A stretch of 64,000 bases of DNA, taken from assembly GCF_003932715.1 (NCBI RefSeq), contig NZ_CP020700.1:5106501-5170500 (forward strand), in the 5' to 3' direction. This document shows, one piece after another, positions 7,681 through 15,124 of the stretch. This stretch comes from Streptomyces tsukubensis. Lineage in GTDB: Bacteria; Actinomycetota; Actinomycetes; Streptomycetales; Streptomycetaceae. The stretch's first letter is position 1. Each line of letters starts with the position of its first letter. The position numbers and the translations under genes are program-made. The notes under the pieces were generated by a model. That model was not told the origin of the DNA, made no database searches, and was given only the letters and a program-made list of their open reading frames with translations.

Positions 7681-9388
7681 AGCAGCCCGGGTCGTCCGCC
7701 CACGGCAGCCTCGGCCGGTACGGCGATCCGATCCGGTACTCCCCGGCCTTCTCCACGGTCAGCCTGGTGAACTCGCCCTCCGGCTCCAGACAGGCCCCGG
7801 GCGCCCGCAGCCACGGCGAATGCGCCACCTTGACCGTCACCGACCCGGCCGCGGGCATCCGTACCACCAGCTCGGCCCGGTCCTGGCGGACCACCTGCGC
7901 GGGTGCGGACACCAGCGGCACCGGCTCCGCCACCCGGTACACCGACCAGTGCGCGTCCCGCCACACCCGCTTCAGATACGACGGTCCGCCGCGCACCAGC
8001 GCCGCCTCCGCCTCGGCGGGCCCGTCCGGGCGGCCGTGGTGCAGCACGACGAAGCCGACGGCCCAGCGGTCCAGCCAGGCGCGGTAGGTCTCCGCGTCCA
8101 GCGACCCGTCGTAGAAGAGCCGCCCCCGCTCCACGTCCAGCTGACGGTTCCAGCCGCGGGCCATGTTGACGTGCGGGGCGAGCACGGTCGCCTCGCGGTG
8201 GTTACGGGCCGGGACGACCTCGACCCGGGTCCGGTCCGCACCGAGCCGCTCCAGCTCCCGCACCACCCCGTCGGTGTTCTTCGCCCAGGCCGGCACCTTG
8301 TTGGAGACGACGAGATCGTCCTCGGTCTTGTCGATCAGCCAGTTGGTGAGCAGGCCCAGCGCCACCGCCAGCACCACGGGCGGCACCAGGACCCGGGGTG
8401 CCCGCTGCCGCCAGGAAGCGGCCAGGGCCGCCAGCCCGCCCGCGGCCGTCACGGACGCGATTACCGCCGCCATCAGCACCGGCGGCCCCGCCAGCCCCAC
8501 CAGCCGCTCCACATTGCGGCCGATGGGGGACGGTGTGAAATAGGTCAGGACGGTGCCGAGGGCGTAGATCCCGGCCCCCCACCGCACCAGCCGCCAGCCG
8601 CGGTCCCGCGGCGCCGCCAGCACGACCACCGCCGACATCCACAGCGGCATCCAGAGCTTGTTGGACTGCATCGGCATCTCGCCGCCGAAGGGGAACAGCA
8701 CCGTGGTGACGCCCACCACCAGGGCGGGCGGCACCAGCAGCGCGACGGCCGGACGCCACTGCCGCTCCAGGAGGTACGCGGCGCCCACGACCACCAGGAA
8801 CAGCCCGGCCACCGGGCTCGCCGCCGTCGCCAGCGCCGCGGTCGGGGCCGCGATCCACGTCCGCCGTGCGTACAGGACCGCGACCAGTCCGATCGCGACG
8901 CCCAGCGCGAACGTGGTCCGCCCGGAGGCGATGTTCGCCCAGAGCGCGAACGCCCCCAGGAGCGCGGGCAGCAGCGGATACCGCACCCCGCTCCGTACGA
9001 AGATCAGCGACAGCACCCAGGTCGCGCCGAGCCCGGCGAGCACCGAGACCGCCCGCACCCCGAGCAGCGCCATCAGCGGCGGGGCCAACAGGCTGTAGTT
9101 GGCGGTGTGGGTGCCCCCGTACCAGGAGAGGTTGTACGCGGCCGAGGGATGCGCCTCGGTGAAGCCGGTCCACGCCAGCTGGGCCGCCAGATCGCCGCCG
9201 CCGGTCGCCAGCCAGCCCGCCCACAGAAGGTAGAACGGGAGGGCCGCGCCGGTGACGGCGAGCGGCACCCGCAGGACGGACCACCGCCCTGCGGCGCCGG
9301 CCGTCCTGCCGCCGTCCCGGGCGGTCGATATCTCGGTGCGGGCGGCCGTGGTCGGGTCGGCCGCCGTCTGCTGTTCGCTGATCCCCAC
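7679..9388 (-). CDS. Polytopic membrane protein, unknown function
   Basis: 569 residues. After a 35-residue hydrophilic N-terminus, hydrophobic spans run from about residue 40 to 350 (roughly ten). A soluble C-terminal domain of about 200 residues follows (DKTEDDLVVSNKVPAWAKN onward). The layout, with an aromatic-rich loop after the first span (AYNLSWYGGTH) and a long extracytoplasmic C-terminal domain, resembles large GT-C-type or related integral membrane proteins, but no glycosyltransferase motif is convincing. It is conserved-looking and long, so clearly a real gene. It lies 10 bp downstream of the ABC-F gene's stop, so the two may be co-transcribed. Confidence 0.82.
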   Translation of the reverse strand: MGISEQQTAADPTTAARTEISTARDGGRTAGAAGRWSVLRVPLAVTGAALPFYLLWAGWLATGGGDLAAQLAWTGFTEAHPSAAYNLSWYGGTHTANYSLLAPPLMALLGVRAVSVLAGLGATWVLSLIFVRSGVRYPLLPALLGAFALWANIASGRTTFALGVAIGLVAVLYARRTWIAAPTAALATAASPVAGLFLVVVGAAYLLERQWRPAVALLVPPALVVGVTTVLFPFGGEMPMQSNKLWMPLWMSAVVVLAAPRDRGWRLVRWGAGIYALGTVLTYFTPSPIGRNVERLVGLAGPPVLMAAVIASVTAAGGLAALAASWRQRAPRVLVPPVVLAVALGLLTNWLIDKTEDDLVVSNKVPAWAKNTDGVVRELERLGADRTRVEVVPARNHREATVLAPHVNMARGWNRQLDVERGRLFYDGSLDAETYRAWLDRWAVGFVVLHHGRPDGPAEAEAALVRGGPSYLKRVWRDAHWSVYRVAEPVPLVSAPAQVVRQDRAELVVRMPAAGSVTVKVAHSPWLRAPGACLEPEGEFTRLTVEKAGEYRIGSPYRPRLPWADDPGC

Positions 9389-9398
9389 GCGTACGACC

Positions 9399-11258
9399 CT
9401 AACCGTGCCCCGGGACCGGATCCGCCGGGCGCCCGGACCGCAGCTCCAGCCGCTCCCCGCCGAAGCCCGCGCGGAACCGCCGGTCGTGGGAGACGGCGAC
9501 CACCGCGCCCTCGTACCGGCCCAGCGCCTCCTCCAGCTCCTCGACCAGGCTCAGCGCCACATGGTTCGTCGGTTCGTCCAGCACCAGCAGATCGGCCGGG
9601 CGCACCACCAGCCGCGCCAGCGCGAGCCGCCGCTGCTGCCCGACGGAGAGCGCGCCGACCGGGACCGCGAGATCCGCGGACCGGAAGAGCCCGAGGTCCA
9701 GCAGCTCGCCCTCGTACTCGTCCGGATGGCCCGGCCGGCCCGCCGCGTAGGCGTCGAGCAGCGGTTTCGCCGGTGCGGTGGGCGGCAGCTCCTGCGGCAG
9801 ATAGCCGACCCGGACCCGCGCGGGGCGGTGCACGGTGCCGCCGTCCGGCCGCAGCTCCCCGGCCAGGATCCGGAGCAGGGTCGTCTTCCCGGCCCCGTTC
9901 GGGCCGGTCACCAGGAGCCGGCCGCCGGACTCGATACGGAGCGCGGCGATCCGCAGCCGGTCGGCGACGACGACCTCGGTCAGTTCGGTGACGGGACCGC
10001 GGGGCGCGACGGTGTCCTCCGGGGCCGGGGCCGGGGCCGGGGCCGGAGCCGGAGCCGGAGCCGGAGCCGAGGCCGGAGCTGGGGCCGAGGCCGGAGCTGG
10101 GGCCGGAGCCGGGGCGCCCTCCTGGACCTGAACCGGGGCCGGAGGCCGTACCGCCTCCGCCGAGGTCACCGGCGCGGCCCGGAAGCGCAGCGGCTCCGGC
10201 GGGGCCGCAACCGGTTCGCGGCGCAGTCGCTCAAGGCGCTGCCGGGCCGCCCGCACCTGGCCGGACAGTTTGGCCTCGTGCGATCTGCGGTGCTTGCCGA
10301 AGCCCTGGCCCGGATCCTTACCGCTGGTCGCCAGCCGCTGCCCGGCCGCCGCGACCTGCTCCTCCGTCCTGGCCAGCTCGTCGACGTACTCCTCGTACTC
10401 CTGCTCCCGGCGCCGCCGGGCCGCCGCCTCCGCCGTGCGGTAGCCCGCCCAGCCGTCCCCGTACCGGCCGACCGACCGGGTGTCCCGGTCGACCTCCAGC
10501 ACGGTCGTGGCGACCCCTTCGAGGAACGCCCGGTCATGGGTGACCGCGACGACCGTGCCGCGGTGCGCCCGCAGCCGGTCCTCCAGCCAGGCGACGGCGC
10601 GCCGGTCGAGGTGGTTCGTCGGCTCGTCGAGCAGCAGCAGCTCGGGCCCCGCGGCGAGGACGCAGGCGAGCGCGAGCCGGGACCGTTCGCCGCCGGACAG
10701 CGTGCCCAGCGTCCGGTCACGGCCCAGGGCGCCGACGCCGAGGCCGTTCAGGGCCGCGTCGACCCGGGCGTCGGCCTCGTAGCCGCCGCGCTCCTCGAAG
10801 GCGGTGAGCAGTTCGCCGTACGCGGTCAGCTCCGCCTCGCCGGGATCGGCCCCGAGCCGCTCCCCGGCCGCGCCGAGCCGCCGCTCCAGCTCCCGCAGCC
10901 CGGCGAGGGCCGCGTCGACGGTGTCCTGGACGGTGTGGTCGGGGCCCAGGCCGGGGAAGGTGCGGTCGAGGGTCTGGGCGAGATGCCCGGTGCCGCCGGG
11001 CGCGACGGCGGTGATCTCCCCGCCGTCGGGGGTGTCCTCGCCCGCGATCAGCCGGAGCAGGGTGGACTTCCCGGAGCCGTTCTCGCCGATGACGGCCGCG
11101 CGCTCGCCGGGGCGGACGGTGAAAGAGACCTGGTCGAGGACGGGCCGGGTGCCGTAGGCCTTGGAGACGTCCCTGACGGTGAGCTGGGAGCGTTCCGGTG
11201 TCCCCGGTCCGGACGCAGGGGCGGGTGCGGGCAGGGTGGAGTGGGCGCGTTCGCGCAT
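9399..11258 (-). CDS. ABC-F ATPase, antibiotic-resistance (ribosome protection) type
   Basis: 619 residues. Two ABC domains and no membrane span, as in the ABC-F family. Domain 1 has Walker A GENGSGKST, signature LSGGERSRLAL and Walker B LLLLDEPTNHLD. Domain 2 has GPNGAGKTT, LSVGQQRRLAL and LLVLDEPTNHVA. The interdomain region (about residues 240-400) has the charged helical part that enters the ribosome, followed by an unusual Pro-Ala tract of some 40 residues. Close relatives (TlrC, CarA, SrmB, Vga, Msr) displace macrolides, lincosamides or related drugs from the ribosome. The ATG follows AGGGAAAG. A leader ORF sits 135 bp upstream, supporting drug-inducible expression. Drug specificity cannot be read from sequence. 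Confidence 0.9.
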   Translation of the reverse strand: MRERAHSTLPAPAPASGPGTPERSQLTVRDVSKAYGTRPVLDQVSFTVRPGERAAVIGENGSGKSTLLRLIAGEDTPDGGEITAVAPGGTGHLAQTLDRTFPGLGPDHTVQDTVDAALAGLRELERRLGAAGERLGADPGEAELTAYGELLTAFEERGGYEADARVDAALNGLGVGALGRDRTLGTLSGGERSRLALACVLAAGPELLLLDEPTNHLDRRAVAWLEDRLRAHRGTVVAVTHDRAFLEGVATTVLEVDRDTRSVGRYGDGWAGYRTAEAAARRRREQEYEEYVDELARTEEQVAAAGQRLATSGKDPGQGFGKHRRSHEAKLSGQVRAARQRLERLRREPVAAPPEPLRFRAAPVTSAEAVRPPAPVQVQEGAPAPAPAPASAPAPASAPAPAPAPAPAPAPAPEDTVAPRGPVTELTEVVVADRLRIAALRIESGGRLLVTGPNGAGKTTLLRILAGELRPDGGTVHRPARVRVGYLPQELPPTAPAKPLLDAYAAGRPGHPDEYEGELLDLGLFRSADLAVPVGALSVGQQRRLALARLVVRPADLLVLDEPTNHVALSLVEELEEALGRYEGAVVAVSHDRRFRAGFGGERLELRSGRPADPVPGHG

Positions 11259-11280
11259 GGTTCTTTCCCTGAGAGGTGAA

Positions 11281-11383
11281 AGGGGGCGCGCGGCGACGCC
11301 GGAAAAAGAGGGGTCAGCCGCGGCAGGGCAGGCGGAAACGGAACGCCGGCGGAGCGGTCAGTCGCTCGACGCGGCGGCGTCCG
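11281..11383 (-). promoter_or_regulatory. Candidate attenuator: mutually exclusive hairpins in the ABC-F leader
   Basis: On the minus strand the segment just after the leader ORF, GACGCCG (11381-11375), can pair locally with CGGCGTT (11348-11342) to form a 9-bp bulged hairpin. Alternatively it can pair with CGGCGTC (11301-11295) nearer the ABC-F start. A run of five T (11307-11303) lies between them. This competing-pair arrangement is what ribosome-stalling attenuators use. The pairings are by eye; no folding energy was computed. Confidence 0.5.
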
Positions 11384-11392
11384 TGGCCCTGA

Positions 11393-11425
11393 TCAGAGAA
11401 AGAAGTAGTGCAGGTGCGGTCCCAT
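11393..11425 (-). CDS. Leader peptide upstream of the ABC-F gene
   Basis: A 10-codon ORF reading MGPHLHYFFL then TGA, ending 134 bases before the ABC-F start. A plausible -10 box (TACGCT, 11437-11432) ends 7 bases before the ATG, so transcription probably starts at the A and the ORF would be translated leaderless. Short aromatic/hydrophobic leader peptides before ABC-F and other ribosome-protection genes are known to stall drug-bound ribosomes and release attenuation. The coding assignment rests on position, size and family precedent; it is too short for statistics. Confidence 0.6.
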   Translation of the reverse strand: MGPHLHYFFL

Positions 11426-11431
11426 GCGTCC

Positions 11432-11462
11432 AGCGTAGCCGGGGGCCGGGGAGACCGTCGAA
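11432..11462 (-). promoter_or_regulatory. Putative promoter of the leader peptide/ABC-F transcript
   Basis: TTCGAC (11462-11457) and TACGCT (11437-11432) with a 19-base spacer on the minus strand. The predicted start falls on the leader ATG. The -35 lies inside the terminator hairpin of the upstream protease gene. Confidence 0.4.
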
Positions 11463-11478
11463 CGGTTTCCCCGGCCCC
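11442..11478 (-). terminator. Terminator after the first subtilisin gene
   Basis: 17-bp stem with one G-U-type mismatch (11442-11458 with 11462-11478) and a 3-base loop, 13 bases past the protease stop codon. Confidence 0.75.
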
Positions 11479-11490
11479 TCTGAACAGGAC

Positions 11491-14400
11491 CTAGCGTCCG
11501 AGATACGCCTGGTGGACCGTGACGACGCTCCGGTTGCCCTGCTTGTCGAGCGCCTGGCCGCGCAGCGCCAGGCCCTTCCCCTTGCCCGGGTTCTTCAGGG
11601 TGACCGTGCCCTTCTTCACGGGCACCTGCCGCCAGGTCTTCCCGGAGTCGTAGGAGACGTGCACCGCCAGCGACCGCAGATTCGTTCCGGCGGCGGCGCC
11701 TTCGACGGCCACCGGGAAGGTCTGGGTCCGGCCGGCCGGGGCGGTGGAGTCGAGTGCGACGGCCGGGGAGAAGCGGATCGTGGACAGCGGCAGCCTGACC
11801 GGCTCCGGCGCCCGGGCCGTGGCGAAGGTCCACGTGCCCTCGATCCGGGTGCCCACCGCGGACACGGACACGGGACGGGTGACCGTGGTCGTCAGCGTGT
11901 ACTTCCCGGGCGTGCCCGGAAGGGTCAGCGGCTCGTCGGAGACCAGATCGTCGGCCTTCTCGTCGATCAGTTTCCCGCCCTTGCGGAGCGTGGTCCGCGC
12001 GGTCGAGTACCGGGAGTCGCCGATATGGCCGCTGCCGTCGGAGAAGAACGGCAACTGGCCGATGACCGAGTCGCCGTCCCGGAAGACACCGATGAAGCGG
12101 CCCGCGACCCGCGGCCCGTGGACGGCGGTGTTGATGTCGACGCGGTAGCTCTTGCCCGCGGTGTAGACGCGATCCGCGGAGTAGAAGTAGACGTCGCCCG
12201 CGGCATCGCCGGGCTTCTCCAACTGGTCGTAGTTCAGGTTCCAGGCGGTGCCCGTGTTCCCGGCCACTGCGGCCTCGTGACGGCTCGGCGCCGGCCGTTC
12301 CACCCAGACTCCGATCCCCTCACCCGTCGGCAGGACGCCGATCACGGCGACCCTCCCGGTCCTGCCCTTCACGGCGGAACCGAGCCCGACCGACAGCTTC
12401 GCGAAGTCGCTCGCCCGATAGTCCTTGGTCAGGGCCGAGAACCGGGACGACTGCGCGTAGTGCACGGTGTTGCGGTCGGCGGCCCCGCCCTGCCACATAC
12501 CGATCCAGCCCTGCCACGCCTTGTCGCCCGCCGGGGCGGGCGGCCCGGCGTGGGCCGTGCGCAGTTGGCCGGGGGGGTCGGCGATGAAGCCGCCGGAGTA
12601 TCCCTGCGTTTCCAGACCCCAGTAGGAGACCGTGCTCACCGGCTTCGACTCCGGGTCCGGCACGGTGATCCGGCTCGGCTTCGCCGTCCGGGCGTCGAGG
12701 ACGACCGTGGTGTCCCCGGCGATGTCCAGGTTGGGGTAGAGCACCTGGTCGGAGCCCTTGCGCAGATCACCGTCGACCTGGGTGACGTGGTCGACGAAGT
12801 AGCGCCCCTTGGGGAGCCGCAGGGTCGCCGTGCCCGAGGACCAGTCGCCCTCGAAGGTCCGGCCCTGCGCGGCGCCGGTGAGGGCGGCCACGGAGACGAG
12901 GGCGTACGGATCGGGTTTGCCGCTGCGGTCGAGGTTCCTGATGGTGACGGAGTACGCCTCGTCCTCGCGGTCGACGGCGACGGGGGTACGGACGCTCAGG
13001 CCGCCGTTCGTCGCGGTCACCGTCGCGGCGTAACCGCCGTTGCCGCCCGCGGCGATCCGGGTGTCGGCGGTGACGTCCACCGTCGCGGTGCCGCGTCCCG
13101 GGACCGTGACACTGGATGCGCCCAGGGTGAAGAAGCCGTCCGGCGCGGGCTGTCCGCCGGGCCCGGTCGCGCCGGTGACGGCGAGGTTCAGGGTGACGTC
13201 CTCCGGGCCGGTGTTGTGGTAGGTCAGCCTTTTGGTGACGGGGGTGTCGTCCTCGTGCGGCCAGGCCTGGGAGCCGAGCGACAGCGACCCGGGCTCGGCG
13301 AAGAGGCCCTGTTCGACGGCCCGGTCGACCGCGATCCGGCCCGCGCCCTGGACGTGCGGGCTGTAGGCGCCGGGCTTCGCGGAGCCCATCAGCGCCGCCT
13401 TCAGCCGGGACCCGGTCCAGTCGGGGTGCTGCTGCTTCAGCAGGGCGGCCGCGCCCGCGGCGTGCGGGGTGGCCATCGACGTACCGCTCATCGCGTAGTA
13501 GCCGGGCGGGTTCTGCGGGCCGGTGCCGTCGGCTGCGGCCGCGACGACGGCGACGCCCGGGGCCGTGACATCGGGTTTGATGCCGCTGTCACCGAACTTC
13601 GGTCCGCGGCCGGAGAAGTCGGCGATCACATCGTTGCCGTCGACCGCGCCGGCGGTCAGGGCCGCCTCGGCGCTGCCCGGGGAGTCGATGGTGCCGTCAC
13701 CCGGACCGGCGTTGCCCGCGGCGACGGCGAAGAGGATGCCCTTCTGTTCCGACAGCCGGTTGATCTGGGCTTCCGACGGGCCCGTTCCGATCCGGTCGGG
13801 GCCGCCGACGCTCAGATTGACGATATCGGCGCCCTGGGCGGCGGCCCATTCGATGCCCGCCATGATGGTGGACTCGCTGCCGATGCCCCAGTCGTTGAGG
13901 ACCTTGCCGTTGAGCAGGGTCGCACCGGGGGCCACGCCCTTGTGCGTGCCGCCCGACTTCGCTCCCGTACCGGCGGCGGTGGCGGCGACGTGTGTTCCGT
14001 GGCCGACGCGGTCCGGGAGGCCCGGGGAGTTGGAGAAGTTCGCCGCGGCCCGGACCTTGCCCGCGAGGTCGGGGTGCGTGTCGTCGACACCGGTGTCCAG
14101 GACGGCGATGGTGACCCCCGTCCCGTCCAGTCCGCGGTTCCACGCGGTGGGGGCGCCGATCTGCTTCGTGGTCCGGTCCAGCGCGGCCTTGACGACCCCG
14201 TCCAGCCAGACCTTCCCGATGCCCGCGACGGCCGTCGTGCGGGACGCCGTGCTGCCGGAGGCGGTAAGCGCGTCCCACAGGGCGGTGGGTTCATCGGGCG
14301 ATGCGGTGAGCGCCTCCGCGTTCAGGGTCGGCAGGCTGCGCCGTACCGCGGTGCCTTCCGAACCGCGTACGCCCGCCTTCGCGGCCGCGGCCGACGGGCC

Positions 14401-14862
14401 CGCGTAGGTGACGATCACCTTGAGGCCGTCGGCGTATGCCGTGCGGGCCTCCGGCCGGCTCAGCGCGGTGATGTCGAACAGGTTCCGGTCCAGCTTCCCG
14501 GCGGCGATCAGCCGCTCGGCGTCCAGCGGCACGACGTGGGTGCGGTTCGCGTGCCGGGTGATCCGGACGGGTATGTGCTTGCGCCCCTCGGGCCGGTCGA
14601 CGCCGATGACCCGGCCGGCGGTGTCGATACGGACCCGGTCGCCGGTCAGCAGGGTGACGGTACGGGCGCCCGCACCGGACCCGGACCCGGACTCGGACCC
14701 CGTTCCGGTCCCGAACCCGGCTCCGGACCCCGTTCCGGTCCCGGCTCCTGCCGACGGTGTGACGGCCGGAACCGGACCCGCCGCCCCCAGCGTGAGTGCC
14801 ACCCCGGTCGCCAGGGCCACCGTCGTACCGAAAAATCGTCTTCTCTGTCTCTGCGTGCGCAC
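11491..14862 (-). CDS. Secreted subtilisin-like serine protease (S8), copy 1
   Basis: 1123 residues from GTG 14862, which has AGGGGAT about 5 bases upstream and gives an N-terminus MRTQRQRRRFFG matching the paralogue's MRSHVRRS. An ATG at 14886 is the alternative. A signal peptide is followed by a Gly/Thr/Ser repeat tract, then the TVTLLTGDRV block typical of Streptomyces S8 proenzymes. The catalytic triad is intact: Asp in IAVLDTGVDD (about 256), His in VGHGTHVAAT (about 288), oxyanion Asn in AAGNAGPG (about 384), and Ser in SGTSMATPHAAG (about 462). The remaining 600 residues are beta-rich modules ending in a domain shared with copy 2 (SLAVHVSYDSGKTWRQVPV). Predicted extracellular protein degradation; natural substrate unknown. 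Confidence 0.93.
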   Translation of the reverse strand: MRTQRQRRRFFGTTVALATGVALTLGAAGPVPAVTPSAGAGTGTGSGAGFGTGTGSESGSGSGAGARTVTLLTGDRVRIDTAGRVIGVDRPEGRKHIPVRITRHANRTHVVPLDAERLIAAGKLDRNLFDITALSRPEARTAYADGLKVIVTYAGPSAAAAKAGVRGSEGTAVRRSLPTLNAEALTASPDEPTALWDALTASGSTASRTTAVAGIGKVWLDGVVKAALDRTTKQIGAPTAWNRGLDGTGVTIAVLDTGVDDTHPDLAGKVRAAANFSNSPGLPDRVGHGTHVAATAAGTGAKSGGTHKGVAPGATLLNGKVLNDWGIGSESTIMAGIEWAAAQGADIVNLSVGGPDRIGTGPSEAQINRLSEQKGILFAVAAGNAGPGDGTIDSPGSAEAALTAGAVDGNDVIADFSGRGPKFGDSGIKPDVTAPGVAVVAAAADGTGPQNPPGYYAMSGTSMATPHAAGAAALLKQQHPDWTGSRLKAALMGSAKPGAYSPHVQGAGRIAVDRAVEQGLFAEPGSLSLGSQAWPHEDDTPVTKRLTYHNTGPEDVTLNLAVTGATGPGGQPAPDGFFTLGASSVTVPGRGTATVDVTADTRIAAGGNGGYAATVTATNGGLSVRTPVAVDREDEAYSVTIRNLDRSGKPDPYALVSVAALTGAAQGRTFEGDWSSGTATLRLPKGRYFVDHVTQVDGDLRKGSDQVLYPNLDIAGDTTVVLDARTAKPSRITVPDPESKPVSTVSYWGLETQGYSGGFIADPPGQLRTAHAGPPAPAGDKAWQGWIGMWQGGAADRNTVHYAQSSRFSALTKDYRASDFAKLSVGLGSAVKGRTGRVAVIGVLPTGEGIGVWVERPAPSRHEAAVAGNTGTAWNLNYDQLEKPGDAAGDVYFYSADRVYTAGKSYRVDINTAVHGPRVAGRFIGVFRDGDSVIGQLPFFSDGSGHIGDSRYSTARTTLRKGGKLIDEKADDLVSDEPLTLPGTPGKYTLTTTVTRPVSVSAVGTRIEGTWTFATARAPEPVRLPLSTIRFSPAVALDSTAPAGRTQTFPVAVEGAAAGTNLRSLAVHVSYDSGKTWRQVPVKKGTVTLKNPGKGKGLALRGQALDKQGNRSVVTVHQAYLGR

Positions 14863-15061
14863 ATCATCCCCTGCGATAAAGGACATGCTCGGTGATTTCC
14901 GTACGTCCCCCGTGGACTCCCCCGCGGAACGAAGTATCGGACGGCGGGGGAAGGGAATCGGCCGGTGCGGGTGGCGTGATAACTGCCGTGACGCATCCGT
15001 GATCGGAAACCGGTGCCGTTATCACCGGGGGATGGCGAACGCATTCGGTGGGGGCCAACCT

Positions 15062-15092
15062 GCCCGAGCCCGGGGGAAGTTCGGGCTCGGGC
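15062..15092 (-). terminator. Terminator after the second subtilisin gene
   Basis: GCCCGAGCCCG (15062-15072) pairs perfectly with CGGGCTCGGGC (15082-15092) around a 9-base loop, 32 bases past the stop codon. Confidence 0.75.
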
Positions 15093-15124
15093 GGGTGGCG
15101 TTGTTCAACGGTCCGGGGCGGTGG

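Noticed and set aside
9252..11279. 675-codon plus-strand frame opposite the ABC-F gene
   Set aside because: The minus strand carries Walker and signature motifs in order; this frame is low-complexity Arg/Gly/Pro sequence.
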